The notes: a model not told the origin generated them from the sequence alone. Shown: positions 15,823-24,911, counted from the first letter of the stretch. The stretch: 64,000 nucleotides of DNA from CAYMEK01 sp964389305 (GCA_964389305.1 CAYMEK010000009.1:1-64000), one strand, 5' to 3'. Program-made: numbers and translations.

Positions 15823-17724
15823 CTAGCCGAAGGTGAAGGCGAACAGTCTCAGCTTCCCCTTTACCTCCAGGTGCAGCAGGTGCCTGCCGGGCTTGCTCAG
15901 GCCGACTAGCTGGTACAGCCGGCTCTCGTCGGCCAGCAGGGTCCCGTTCTTGACGTCCGCCGTGTCGGCGCTGATGCGCCCATCCACGCGCACCTCGATG
16001 CTGCCGCCGGGCTCCGCCGGCTGGACCACCAGGAAGACATTACTGGCCTCGAAGCCCAGCTCCAGTACGCCGGTCGACTGCGGCACAATGTACTGGCCGG
16101 TGATATCCCAGCTCCCGGACAGGTTCCACTCGCCGTTGCCCGGAGTGCCGGCCGGACGGTAGTCGGCAAACCGATCGTGGACCGCAGGCACCGCCGAGGT
16201 AAACCCCCGCGCCCGGGAGTAACCCAGGTAGGTTTCCGGTGTTTTGGCCGTAAAACGCGGCTCGGGCTGGGCCAGCCCGCTTCCCACCGCGGCGCCGGCT
16301 TCCTTCAGCAGCGCCCGGATGACCCGCTCCGAAGCTTCGTACTCCCCTTCGCCGAAGTGGAAATAGCGCACGCGGCCCTTGGCATCGATGAAGTAGTGGG
16401 CCGGCCAGTAGCGGTTCCCGTAGGCGTTCCACTGCCGGTAATTGTTGTCCTGGACCACCGGCCAGTCCACACCGAGGTCCTTGATGGCCCGGGCGACGTT
16501 CCGCGGGTTCTTCTCGAACTCGAACTCGGGCGTATGTACACCGATAATGACCAGCCCCTCGTCCTTATAGGCGTCGTACCAGGCCCTCAGATAGGGGATG
16601 GTCCGCACGCAGTTGACGCAGCTGTAGGTCCAGAAGTCGACTACGACCACCCGGCCCCGCAGCTCCTCCATGGTCAGGGGCGGCGATCCTTCCGCCACCG
16701 GCATGCCGGAGGAAGCGCTCGCGCCCGCCTCGGCCGGGCCTGGCTGGGCTGCGATCTTCTGTGCATCGCCTTGTCCGGCTGCATCCGCCTCGGCTGTGTC
16801 CGAGTAGACTCCCAGCTCGGCGGCGAGGGCCTTCGTGTTGAACCACCTGCCTTCGGCGACCAGGGGCGGAGCGGGTCCGTAGTCTCCGAGCATTCCCGGC
16901 TTCGGCGGCACGCCGAAGGTGAACGCGCTTCCCGAAGATCCTCCGGCCTCCGGCGAACCTGTACGTTCCTTCAGGGCGTTCTGCACCGCTTCCGTTTGCT
17001 CGACGGCGGTTAACCCGCTGCCGTAGCGGGGAAAGGCCTGCAGCACCGCGGCCTGAAAACGCCGGTCCCAGCCGAAGCCGATGGCCACTCCGACCAGAAT
17101 CATCAACACCCCGAAGCCCCTCTGGATCCTGGCCGTATTTCTGGTGAGGACGGGCACCCGGTTCAGCAGTGCCCTTCCACCCAACATGACGGCCAGCATG
17201 GGGATGGAGGTGCCGAGCGTGTAGGCCAGGGTTATGAGTACCGCCCCGCCGTTGATCCGCTGGGTCAGGGCCAGGCTGATCACGGAGGCCATGATCGGAC
17301 CGACGCAGGGGGTCCACACCACACCGAGACTGAAGCCGAGCAGAGTTCCTCCCCAGAATCCGGAAGCTTCGGCGGGGCGCCCGGCGGCGGACCCGCCTCC
17401 CCGGGCGCGGCTGGCCAGCCTGGAAGCCAAGAGCTCGAAGCCGTCCCGCAGCCGCGGCACGATCATGACCAAACCCAGCGCCACGATGAGCACCACCGCC
17501 ACGTACCTGAGGACGTCGGCCGGCACTCCTAGGGCCTGGACGATCGCCGTCAACGCCAGGGTAAACACGGTAAAGCTCACCACGAAGCCGGCCAGCACAC
17601 CGAATGGTCTGGCTTTTCCGCGCTCCACACTTCCCGATAGAACGATCGGGAGAACGGGCAGGATACAGGGAGACAGTATCGTGATCACCCCGGAGAGAAA
17701 AGCAAAGGCCAGCAATACGATCAT
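15823..17724 (-). CDS. dipZ: DipZ-like fusion: CcdA electron transporter plus periplasmic thioredoxin
   Basis: A 633-residue fusion. About six N-terminal membrane spans (residues 1-240) form a CcdA/DsbD-beta module with SPCILPVLPIV and WTPCVGPI, whose two Cys relay electrons across the membrane. A Ser/Gly-rich linker (about 250-340) leads to a TlpA-like thioredoxin domain with FWTYSCVNCVRT (CxxC at about 366-369). A C-terminal beta-rich domain resembles the carbohydrate-binding-like end of mycobacterial DipZ. The ATG at 17724 is favoured over the GTG at 17733 by AGAGGTG spacing. Head of the operon with msrB and msrA; it likely reduces both. Confidence 0.88.
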   Translation of the reverse strand: MIVLLAFAFLSGVITILSPCILPVLPIVLSGSVERGKARPFGVLAGFVVSFTVFTLALTAIVQALGVPADVLRYVAVVLIVALGLVMIVPRLRDGFELLASRLASRARGGGSAAGRPAEASGFWGGTLLGFSLGVVWTPCVGPIMASVISLALTQRINGGAVLITLAYTLGTSIPMLAVMLGGRALLNRVPVLTRNTARIQRGFGVLMILVGVAIGFGWDRRFQAAVLQAFPRYGSGLTAVEQTEAVQNALKERTGSPEAGGSSGSAFTFGVPPKPGMLGDYGPAPPLVAEGRWFNTKALAAELGVYSDTAEADAAGQGDAQKIAAQPGPAEAGASASSGMPVAEGSPPLTMEELRGRVVVVDFWTYSCVNCVRTIPYLRAWYDAYKDEGLVIIGVHTPEFEFEKNPRNVARAIKDLGVDWPVVQDNNYRQWNAYGNRYWPAHYFIDAKGRVRYFHFGEGEYEASERVIRALLKEAGAAVGSGLAQPEPRFTAKTPETYLGYSRARGFTSAVPAVHDRFADYRPAGTPGNGEWNLSGSWDITGQYIVPQSTGVLELGFEASNVFLVVQPAEPGGSIEVRVDGRISADTADVKNGTLLADESRLYQLVGLSKPGRHLLHLEVKGKLRLFAFTFG

Positions 17725-17912
17725 CTCATGCACCTCTATTCCAATCGATTTCCTGAATTACAAGGTACGGCCCGGAAATCACAGAAGTGTCACGGAAAGT
17801 AAAAAAGATCTTCACGCCGTGCTACGTAGCGGCGAACGGCGGCTCATCTATGTTTACTAAGATACTAATATTTATACTTCCGAGTCGAGCCGGCGCCCTG
17901 ATAGCGTGATCC

Positions 17913-17940
17913 TTGTCTAAAGCGGTAAAAAGCATAATAT
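17913..17940 (+). promoter_or_regulatory. Probable promoter of the dihydroflavonol-reductase-like gene
   Basis: TTGTCT (17913-17918), a 16-bp spacer and TAATAT (17935-17940) precede a GGAG site and the ATG at 17951, in the AT-rich gap between divergent genes. Confidence 0.45.
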
Positions 17941-17950
17941 TGGAGTGACT

Positions 17951-19009
17951 ATGCAGAAAATCAACAAGAACAAACCTGTGTTGGTTACGGGGGGAAGCGG
18001 TTACCTGGCTTCCTGGATTATCAAAATGCTCCTCGCGGAGGGAATCAGCGTCAATACGACCGTACGCGATCCCTCGAATACCGATAAGACACGGCACCTC
18101 AGCTCTCTGGAAAAGGAATCGGGAGCAAAGTTGAGGATTTTCAAGGCGGATCTTTTGGATCCCGCCGGTTTCGATGAGGCAATGGGCGCTTGCGAGCTTG
18201 TGATCCATACCGCCTCCCCCTTTTTTCTCACCGGCATCAAGGAACCGGAAAAAGAATTGATTCAACCGGCCAAACAGGGGACAACGAATGTACTGGAAGC
18301 GGCAAAGAGGATTCCTGCGGTCAAGCGCGTCGTGCTCACCAGCTCGGCTGCTGCGGTTTTCGGCGACAATGTGGATGTCAAGCTGGCCCCGGAAGGGAAG
18401 CTCACCGAAAACCAATGGAATGTAACCAGCAGCGTCAAAAACAATCCCTATGCCTATTCAAAGACAGTGGCTGAAAAACAGGCCTGGACTATTGCCGGGA
18501 GCCAGGACCGGTGGGATTTGCTGGTAATAAATCCGGGATGGATTCTCGGTCCTTCGCTTTCGAAGAGAAAGGACGCCTTAAGCGTCAGAACCATGATTCA
18601 GCTTGGCGACGGCACGTTCAGGAGCGGAGTTCCGGAGTTCTGGAACGGCATTGTCGATGTGCGTGACGTCGCCTCCGCTCACATCAAGGCGGGGTTCACA
18701 CCATCGGCAAGCGGACGGCACATCCTGGTGAGCGAAGAGGCGACCCTATTCGACATCGTCGGTATCCTGCGGAAGCATTTTGGCGAGGCCTGCCCCTTTC
18801 CCAAAAGGCAGGTTCCCAAGCCCCTGTTCTGGCTTGCTGCCCCGTCATGGGGTTACTCCCGGAAATACGTGAGCAGAAATATCGGCACCCGGGTACGATT
18901 CGACAACTCGTACAGCAGGGCGGATCTGAAGATGTCCTATATCCCGATCGAGCGGACCGTGGTGGAGCATTTTCAGCAGATCATCGACGACGGCCTGCTG
19001 GGGAAGTAG
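17951..19009 (+). CDS. Extended SDR, dihydroflavonol-4-reductase-like
   Basis: A 352-residue NAD(P)-dependent reductase/epimerase. The Rossmann motif is VTGGSGYLAS (about 12-21), NADP-type contact TTVRDPSN follows, and the catalytic site is the Ser of TSSAA plus YAYSK (Tyr and Lys). The family layout is that of plant dihydroflavonol reductase and bacterial aldehyde/ketone reductases, with no membrane segment. The ATG at 17951 with GGAG 6 bp upstream is preferred over a GTG at 17945. GC looks a little lower than in the flanking genes. The substrate is unknown. Confidence 0.82.
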   Translation: MQKINKNKPVLVTGGSGYLASWIIKMLLAEGISVNTTVRDPSNTDKTRHLSSLEKESGAKLRIFKADLLDPAGFDEAMGACELVIHTASPFFLTGIKEPEKELIQPAKQGTTNVLEAAKRIPAVKRVVLTSSAAAVFGDNVDVKLAPEGKLTENQWNVTSSVKNNPYAYSKTVAEKQAWTIAGSQDRWDLLVINPGWILGPSLSKRKDALSVRTMIQLGDGTFRSGVPEFWNGIVDVRDVASAHIKAGFTPSASGRHILVSEEATLFDIVGILRKHFGEACPFPKRQVPKPLFWLAAPSWGYSRKYVSRNIGTRVRFDNSYSRADLKMSYIPIERTVVEHFQQIIDDGLLGK

Positions 19010-19060
19010 CCCGTCGACATCCCCTCCGCTGAAACACCTTTACCGGACAAGGAGGAGCGC

Positions 19061-19756
19061 ATGGCAACACTGGGCATCGTCGGCGGGCTCGGTCCCGAGT
19101 CGACGGTCGAATACTACCGCTTGTTCCTGGAAGGCTACCGGGCCAGACGCGCCGGGGAGTATCCTGCGGTCGCGCTATACAGTGTGAGCATGACCCGGAT
19201 GCTCGGGCTCCAGGAGGCGGAGAGACACACGGAGCTGGTGAAGCTCCTGCTGGAGGCGGTCGAAGCGGTTCACCGGGCCGGCGCCACCCTGGCCGTAATC
19301 GCCTCCAACACTCCTCACCGCTATTTCGAGGAGCTCGACGCTCGCTCCCCGGTGCCGCTGCTGAGCATCGTGGCGGCGACCTGCACCCGGGCTTCCGCGC
19401 TGGGGCTGCGGCGCCTCGGGCTTCTGGGCACGGGTTTCACCATGGCCGCCGATTTCTACCCGCGGGTGTTCTCGCAGGCCGGACTGGAGGTGCGCGTTCC
19501 TCCAGAAGACGAACAGGCCTACGTTCACGAGAAGATTTTTTCCGAGCTGGAGGAAGGCCGGGTGGTGCCGGAGACTCGCCGTCGATTTCTCCGGATCGTG
19601 GGGCGGATGAAGGACGAACAAGCCATCGACGGCCTGATCCTGGGCTGCACCGAGTTTCCTCTCATGTTCCCCCATGACGAACTGGGGCTCCCCTTCCTGA
19701 ACACCAGCCGCATCCATGTCGAAGCTGCCCTGGAGCGGCTTCTTCCCCGGGGCTGA
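19061..19756 (+). CDS. Aspartate/glutamate racemase family protein
   Basis: A 231-residue protein of the Asp/Glu/hydantoin racemase superfamily (N-terminal GIVGGLGPEST). Of the two catalytic residues, the second Cys is present (Cys 196 in LGCTEFPL), but the first position, usually 'CNT', is Ser 82 (ASNTPH). Family members such as E. coli YgeA carry Thr at this place, so altered or one-way racemisation is possible. Strong AAGGAGG before the ATG at 19061. It is convergent with cysK. It may supply a D-amino acid for the cell wall or use free amino acids; context does not decide. Confidence 0.82.
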   Translation: MATLGIVGGLGPESTVEYYRLFLEGYRARRAGEYPAVALYSVSMTRMLGLQEAERHTELVKLLLEAVEAVHRAGATLAVIASNTPHRYFEELDARSPVPLLSIVAATCTRASALGLRRLGLLGTGFTMAADFYPRVFSQAGLEVRVPPEDEQAYVHEKIFSELEEGRVVPETRRRFLRIVGRMKDEQAIDGLILGCTEFPLMFPHDELGLPFLNTSRIHVEAALERLLPRG

Positions 19757-19767
19757 GGCGTCAGCCC
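19750..19767. terminator. Hairpin at the racemase stop codon
   Basis: GGGCTGA (19750-19756, containing the stop) pairs with TCAGCCC (19761-19767) around a GGCG loop. It lies between convergent genes but has no T-run. Confidence 0.35.
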
Positions 19768-19850
19768 GGAGAGGGGGTGTTCATCCGCAGCGATCAGGGC
19801 TCGGCCGGCGAACAGGTGCGGCCTCCCGATCTGCCGGCTGCCGCCGGGTG

Positions 19851-20825
19851 CTACAAGCCGGTGCTGGGATCGAACAGACCTTCGAACAGGGCGCTGGACA
19901 GGTAGCGCTCCCCGGAGTCGGGCAGGATGGCCACGATGAGCTTGCCGGCGAACTCCGGCAGCCTGCCCAGTCGGGCGGCCACGGCTGCCGCGGCTCCCGA
20001 GGATATGCCGGAGATGATCCCCTCCTCGCGCGCCAGGCGCAGGGCATATTCGATCGCCTCCTCGTTGCTCACCGTCTCCACCCGGTCGACCAGGGACAGG
20101 TCCAGGGTGTCCGGTATAAAGCCGGCGCCGATCCCCTGGATCTTGTGCGGTCCGGGTCGAAGCTCCTGCCGACGCAGCGTCTGGCTGATCACCGGGCTGC
20201 CGGCAGGCTCCACAGCCACGGAGACGATGCGCTTGTTCTTGGTGTTCTTGATGAAGCGGGATACGCCCGTGATGGTGCCGCCGGTCCCAACTCCGGCTAC
20301 CAGCACGTCGATCCTGCCCTCCGTGTCGTCCCATATCTCCGGGCCGGTGGTGCTCTCGTGGATTGCGGGATTGGCCGGGTTTTTGAACTGCTGCAGCAGC
20401 ACGTAGTGATCTGGAGCGCTGTCGTGGATCTCCTCGGCTTTCAACACCGATCCCTCCATCCCCTTGCTGCCTTCGGTCAGAATCAACTTGGCTCCAAAGG
20501 CTTTCAGGATCTTCCTGCGCTCGATGCTCATGCTCTCCGGCATGGTAAGGGTGAGCCCGTACCCCCTGGCCGCGGCAACAAAGGCCAGGGCGATACCCGT
20601 ATTGCCGCTGGTGGGCTCTACAATCTCTTTTCCCGGTCTCAGCACACCTCTTTTCTCCGCGTCCCATACCATGGAGGCCCCGATGCGGCACTTCACCGAA
20701 TAGGACGGGTTACGGCCCTCTATCTTGGCCACCACCGTGGCCCTGCCGTCTTCGGTGATTCGGTTGAGCCGAACCAGGGGAGTCCGGCCGATGGAATAGG
20801 AATTGTCCTCAAAAAACGCCGCCAT
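19851..20825 (-). CDS. cysK: Cysteine synthase (O-acetylserine sulfhydrylase)
   Basis: A 324-residue PLP enzyme that makes cysteine from O-acetylserine and sulfide. Lys 45 in SYSVKCR forms the PLP aldimine. EPTSGNTGIALA binds the substrate carboxylate, GTGGTITG cups the phosphate and GISSGAA lies near the C-terminus. Length matches CysK (about 310). The ATG at 20825 is chosen over 20831 because GGAGG abuts the latter. It ends a reverse-strand gene row (HAD, two flavoenzymes, DUF1667), about 50 bp after the previous gene, so it may share their transcript. Confidence 0.92.
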   Translation of the reverse strand: MAAFFEDNSYSIGRTPLVRLNRITEDGRATVVAKIEGRNPSYSVKCRIGASMVWDAEKRGVLRPGKEIVEPTSGNTGIALAFVAAARGYGLTLTMPESMSIERRKILKAFGAKLILTEGSKGMEGSVLKAEEIHDSAPDHYVLLQQFKNPANPAIHESTTGPEIWDDTEGRIDVLVAGVGTGGTITGVSRFIKNTKNKRIVSVAVEPAGSPVISQTLRRQELRPGPHKIQGIGAGFIPDTLDLSLVDRVETVSNEEAIEYALRLAREEGIISGISSGAAAAVAARLGRLPEFAGKLIVAILPDSGERYLSSALFEGLFDPSTGL

Positions 20826-20874
20826 AGTCATCCTCCACTTACTCTCACATTGGCGATCTCGTTCTCCGGCCTCT

Positions 20875-21243
20875 TCAGCTCCGTTCCTTCACGCTCCGCG
20901 CCGCCACCAGATCCACGCCGGTGTCCTGTATATTCGAAAGCAAAAGGTCGCCGCAGATTACCGGCGGGGTCACCTTCATCGCATAGATCTGGTCGAGCAG
21001 CCAGGGTATGTGTTCTTTGGGTAAAGGCTCGGTGGTTTTCACCGGCAGGCGAAGCAGAGCCGCGCTTTCCAGGCGAACCGTGGCCGTCACCACTCGCCTG
21101 GGAGCAAGGACCTCCTCACGAGCGTAACTGTAGCCCTTCGCACATTTATTGCCCTTGACGCTGATATGATTCTCGTCCCGGTAGCTCACCGTCAGGCGGC
21201 AGCCCAGGGGGCAGGAGATACAGACCAGCTTTCGGTCCATCAC
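20875..21243 (-). CDS. DUF1667-type Cys-motif protein
   Basis: A 122-residue protein with CISCPLGCRL (residues 8-17) and NKCAKGY, an arrangement like the N-terminal iron-sulfur motif of molybdopterin oxidoreductases, followed by a small domain with RVVTATVRLE. This matches the DUF1667 family, usually found beside a glycerol-3-phosphate-dehydrogenase-like flavoprotein and an NAD(FAD) oxidoreductase, exactly as here. The start overlaps the previous stop. It probably binds an Fe-S cluster and serves the flavoenzyme complex. Confidence 0.8.
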   Translation of the reverse strand: MMDRKLVCISCPLGCRLTVSYRDENHISVKGNKCAKGYSYAREEVLAPRRVVTATVRLESAALLRLPVKTTEPLPKEHIPWLLDQIYAMKVTPPVICGDLLLSNIQDTGVDLVAARSVKERS

Positions 21244-22496
21244 TCTATTCCCACCTCCAGCCTGTTCTCCCCGCTCTTTTCGACCCCGGCCAGCTGCTCC
21301 GGCGCCAACGTGAAGTCGACCATCTCCGAGGGCTGGACATGCGCCAGCTTCCTGCGTTGCACAGGCTTTCCATTCAGGCTCACGATCAGCTTCGCCGAGT
21401 TCTTCACCACCAGGGAGCGCAGGTAGAATCGGTTGGGAGTCTGGGGATCGTAGCTGTTCGGGATCACGTATTTCACGTTGGCTCCCGCCTTCACCGGATA
21501 GTAGGCGTGAGGTCGGGAACCGCTCAAGTACTCGACGACATAGGAGCCGCAGCGCTCCGCCTCCTCGCTCACGTAGTCCACCAGATCGTGAACATGCAGC
21601 ACGTTCCCGCAGGCGAACACGCCGGCCACGGAGCTCATCAAAGCTCCGTCCACCACAGGCCCGCCCGTCTCGGGATTCAGGACGACGCCGAACTTCCGTG
21701 ACAGCTCATTGTCCGGAATTAGCCCCACAGCGAGCAGAATCGTGTCGCACTCCAGGTCGAAACTTCTGGCCGGGTCCGGTCTTCCATCCTCCAGCGGGGT
21801 TATCTGCACCCCGGTCACCCTGTCCCGTCCCCGGATCGCCGATATGGTATGGGAAAGATACAGCGGGATGCCGAAGTCATTCAGGCACTGCACGATGTTC
21901 CGGGTCAATCCCGACGGGTAGCTGCGGATCTCGAAGACTCCCAGAACCTCCACACCGACCCAGGTCAGCCGCCGCGCCATGATCAGCCCGATGTCTCCGG
22001 AGCCCAGGATCACCGCTTTCCTGCCGGGAATGTAGCCGTCGATATTGATCAGCCTCTGGACCAGCCCGGCAGTGAAGATGCCCGAAGGCCGGGTACCGGG
22101 GATGCCGATATTACCCCGGTTACGCTCCCGGCAGCCCATGGCCAGCACGATCGCCCGGGCGGCAATCTTCATCATTCCATCCTGCCTGGAGCAGGTGTAG
22201 ACTGTGTGCTCCTGTCCCGGGGAAACCTGCAGAGCCGTGGTATTCAGGTGCACGTCGAGGCCAGCCAGCGTCCCGATCTCATCGATGAATCGCTCGGCGT
22301 ACTCCGGTCCGCTCAGATCTTCCTTGAACCTCTGAAGACCGAAGCCGTTGTGGATGCACTGGTTCAAGATCCCCCCCAGCGCGTTTTCCCGTTCCACCAC
22401 GGCCACCCTGCAACCCTCCCGGGCGATCCGGCCGGCCGCAGCCAGACCGGCCGCTCCGCCGCCGAAGACCACCGCATCGTAGCGCCTTTCTTTCAC
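21240..22496 (-). CDS. NAD(P)/FAD-dependent oxidoreductase (GlpB-like partner)
   Basis: A 418-residue pyridine-nucleotide-disulfide-type oxidoreductase. The FAD motif is GGGAAGLAAAGRIA near the N-terminus, the second nucleotide motif is VILGSGDIGLIMARRL (about 165), and the C-terminal FAD motif is GVFACGNVLHVHD. A Cys-x-His segment (NQCIHNGFG) follows the first motif. It overlaps its neighbours by 4 bp on both sides, so it is translated together with the GlpA-like enzyme and the DUF1667 protein. Such trios are thought to oxidise glycerol-3-phosphate or a related polyol phosphate; the exact substrate is an inference. Confidence 0.85.
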   Translation of the reverse strand: MKERRYDAVVFGGGAAGLAAAGRIAREGCRVAVVERENALGGILNQCIHNGFGLQRFKEDLSGPEYAERFIDEIGTLAGLDVHLNTTALQVSPGQEHTVYTCSRQDGMMKIAARAIVLAMGCRERNRGNIGIPGTRPSGIFTAGLVQRLINIDGYIPGRKAVILGSGDIGLIMARRLTWVGVEVLGVFEIRSYPSGLTRNIVQCLNDFGIPLYLSHTISAIRGRDRVTGVQITPLEDGRPDPARSFDLECDTILLAVGLIPDNELSRKFGVVLNPETGGPVVDGALMSSVAGVFACGNVLHVHDLVDYVSEEAERCGSYVVEYLSGSRPHAYYPVKAGANVKYVIPNSYDPQTPNRFYLRSLVVKNSAKLIVSLNGKPVQRRKLAHVQPSEMVDFTLAPEQLAGVEKSGENRLEVGIE

Positions 22497-23986
22497 TGCC
22501 CGGCCTCCGGCGCCGCGGCAGCGGCGCCGCGGGCTTTCTGCAGTGGCAGCTCCCCCACACTGCAGCGGACCAGGGAACTGGCACCGCCCCGCTTGCTGAT
22601 CTGCTCGATGGATATCCCCGTCTCCCGCTCCAGGATCTTCATGATCTTGTAGCTGCAGAACCCACCCTGACAGCGGCCCATCTGGGCCCGAGTGTAGAAC
22701 TTGATGCCGTCCATGGTGGTATGCCCCCGTCGAATGGCGGCCACGATCTCCGCTTCGGATACCGATTCGCAGCGGCAGACAATCTCCCCGTAGGCGGGAT
22801 CGCGGCGCATCAGGGTGTCGGCCTCCTTCACGGACAGCTCCCGCAGCCGGGGAACATCCTCGATGAACGGATCGTAGTCTGCACGCTCGGTGAGGGTGAG
22901 CCCTGCTTTTTTCAACAGGTCCTTCACGAACTCCCCGATGGCCGGGGCGGCGGTCAATCCGGGGGACTGGATCCCGGCGACCTGGATCAGGGCCGGTTGT
23001 TTCCTGGAGACAGCAATGTAGAAATCACCCCCTTTCATGGCCGGCCGCAGCCCCGCGAAAGAGGTGATGATGTCCCTCTCGGAAATTGCGGGGACCAATC
23101 GGCGGGCTGCGCTGAAGATCGTGGTAAACTGCTCTTTGGTGGTGGCGAGGTCCTCCTTGTCCTCCTGCTCGATCGCCGTGGGGCCCACCATGCACGTTCC
23201 TTCCACGGTGGGTATTACCAGGATTCCCTTGGAGACGGCGCTGGGAACCGGGAAGATCACCTTGCCGGGCAGCCCCGCGGCGTTTCGGTCCAGCAGAAAC
23301 TCCTCCCCCTTGCGGGGCAGGATACGGAAACGCTCGGCGGAGAAAATACGGGACACTTCGTCGGCGTACAGGCCGGCGGCATTCACAATGTAGCGGGCTC
23401 TCAGTCTCTCGCCTCGAGCGGCATGAACGACGAAATGGCCGCTGTTCTTCTCAGCCCGGGTCACCTGGAACCCTGTACGTAGCTCCACCCCGTTTTTCTG
23501 GGCCGACTCGATCAGAGAGAATACCAATCGATAGGGCTCCACCACTCCCCCGGCGGGAGCGTGCAGCCCTCCCACTACGTCCGGGTTGAGCTTGGGCTCG
23601 AGGGTAAGAAGGCGGTCACGGTTGCACAGCTCCAAACCGATCACGTTGTTCTCGACGCCCTGCGCGTACAGCTTCTCCAGGCTCTTCATTTCCTCCAGGG
23701 TAAGGGCCACGACCAGGATGCCGCAGCGCTTGAAGGGGAAGTGCAGCTCTTTCTGCAGCCGGCCGTACATGATGTTCCCCGTGGCCTCCAGGCGCGCCTT
23801 CAGGGTGGAGAGGGGGTGGTGGAACCCGCCGTGGATGATGCCGGAATTGGCTTTGGAGACTCCGAAGGATATATCGCTTTCCTTCTCCAACAGCACGGTG
23901 CTGCAGGTATATGCCGAGAGCCGGCGGGCAATCGAAGCGCCTGTCACCCCGGCCCCTACAATGGCTACATCGTAGAGGTCTCTCAT
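22493..23986 (-). CDS. GlpA-like FAD-dependent dehydrogenase with BFD [2Fe-2S] domain
   Basis: A 497-residue flavoprotein. The FAD motif is VGAGVTGASIARRL (residues 10-23), and the DAO fold contains SGIIHGGFHHP and AAGLYADEVSR. The C-terminal ~90 residues form a BFD-like [2Fe-2S] domain with CRC and CQGGFC cysteines. Family: anaerobic glycerol-3-phosphate dehydrogenase subunit A and relatives, including L-2-hydroxyglutarate oxidase-like proteins. Coupled by 4-bp overlaps to the HAD gene upstream and the oxidoreductase downstream. Electrons would pass from substrate FAD through the Fe-S domain to the partner flavoprotein. Confidence 0.87.
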   Translation of the reverse strand: MRDLYDVAIVGAGVTGASIARRLSAYTCSTVLLEKESDISFGVSKANSGIIHGGFHHPLSTLKARLEATGNIMYGRLQKELHFPFKRCGILVVALTLEEMKSLEKLYAQGVENNVIGLELCNRDRLLTLEPKLNPDVVGGLHAPAGGVVEPYRLVFSLIESAQKNGVELRTGFQVTRAEKNSGHFVVHAARGERLRARYIVNAAGLYADEVSRIFSAERFRILPRKGEEFLLDRNAAGLPGKVIFPVPSAVSKGILVIPTVEGTCMVGPTAIEQEDKEDLATTKEQFTTIFSAARRLVPAISERDIITSFAGLRPAMKGGDFYIAVSRKQPALIQVAGIQSPGLTAAPAIGEFVKDLLKKAGLTLTERADYDPFIEDVPRLRELSVKEADTLMRRDPAYGEIVCRCESVSEAEIVAAIRRGHTTMDGIKFYTRAQMGRCQGGFCSYKIMKILERETGISIEQISKRGGASSLVRCSVGELPLQKARGAAAAAPEAGQ

Positions 23987-24825
23987 CTTCGTCTGCCCCT
24001 CGGTTCTTCCGCCTGCCGGCGCTTTTCCAGGATGACCGCCACAGCCTGGCAGAATCCCTGGGCCCCATCCTTGTCAGCAATATAGCGTGGGGGATAGCTC
24101 AGATCGGCCAGGAAGCGCTTGATGTTGGCCACCGCAATGGTGTAATCCAGCTCTCGAAACATCGGTTCGTCGTTCGGAGAGTCGCCGATGAATATTACCT
24201 TTTCCGGTACAGGCGGGATCCCTTCGCTGCCGTGTTCCTGAAGAAAGAGCTTCAGACAGGCTACCTTGTCGAAATCCCCGTACCAGCAATTGACATGGAT
24301 GCTGGAGACCTTGAAACGCGCGCCTGCTTCCGCCATGATCTCGCAAATCCTGTTCACCTCCTGTCCGCCTAGAGGGCCTGCGTCTTCACAGTAGTCGATA
24401 GCCAGGTCCGTGCTTCGAAACTCCTGATCCGCGGCTACCCGGCTTCCCGGCACCTGGCGCAGCACCTCGTCCCGGATGCGCTGCAGTCGTTCCGCCGCCT
24501 CCATGCGCTGCTGCTCGCTTACCAGATACCGCCGGTTCATCCTGCGCCGCCGTCTATCGTAGTAGAAGTAGAATGCTCCGTTTTCACCGATGATCGCTTC
24601 CACGGGCCACATGCGGGCGATATGATCACACCAACCCGCCGGACGCCCGGTCACAGGAACGTTTTTCACCCCGCTTTCATACAGCTGCCAAAGAGCGGCG
24701 TACGAGCCGGCGGGAAGGCGTCCTTCCCAGGTGCAGGTGTCATCGATATCAAAGAAGAAGAACTCGAGGTTCCGGCACAACAGGTCAGGGATCGAAGCCA
24801 GAGGCAGCCCTCTTGGGTTCTTCAT
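23983..24825 (-). CDS. HAD-superfamily phosphatase (Cof/MPGP-like)
   Basis: A 280-residue hydrolase. Motif I is FFDIDDTCT (nucleophile Asp of DxD at about 20-22), motif II VTGRPAG, and motif IV IGDSPNDEPMF, typical of the type-IIB sugar-phosphate phosphatases. First gene of the reverse operon, sharing ATGA with the GlpA-like gene. It may dephosphorylate a polyol phosphate or clear a damaged intermediate of that pathway. The ATG at 24825 has GGAG upstream. Confidence 0.82.
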   Translation of the reverse strand: MKNPRGLPLASIPDLLCRNLEFFFFDIDDTCTWEGRLPAGSYAALWQLYESGVKNVPVTGRPAGWCDHIARMWPVEAIIGENGAFYFYYDRRRRRMNRRYLVSEQQRMEAAERLQRIRDEVLRQVPGSRVAADQEFRSTDLAIDYCEDAGPLGGQEVNRICEIMAEAGARFKVSSIHVNCWYGDFDKVACLKLFLQEHGSEGIPPVPEKVIFIGDSPNDEPMFRELDYTIAVANIKRFLADLSYPPRYIADKDGAQGFCQAVAVILEKRRQAEEPRGRRR

Positions 24826-24883
24826 CTATCTTTGCTCCAGCAGCGTTCTTTGAAGATGCGCTTCCTGAGAAAAACAGTAATCG

Positions 24884-24911
24884 TTCATTTTTATTAATTT
24901 ATTCCTATAAT
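24884..24911 (+). promoter_or_regulatory. Candidate feoB promoter in AT-rich intergenic region
   Basis: TTCATT (24884-24889), 16 bp, then a perfect TATAAT (24906-24911). It lies in the AT-rich 265-bp gap between the divergent HAD and feoB genes and would give a ~170-nt leader. I could not make out a Fur box. Confidence 0.4.

Noticed and set aside
16177..17013. 278-residue forward frame opposite dipZ
   Set aside because: Shadow of the dipZ thioredoxin and linker region; biased composition and no start signal.
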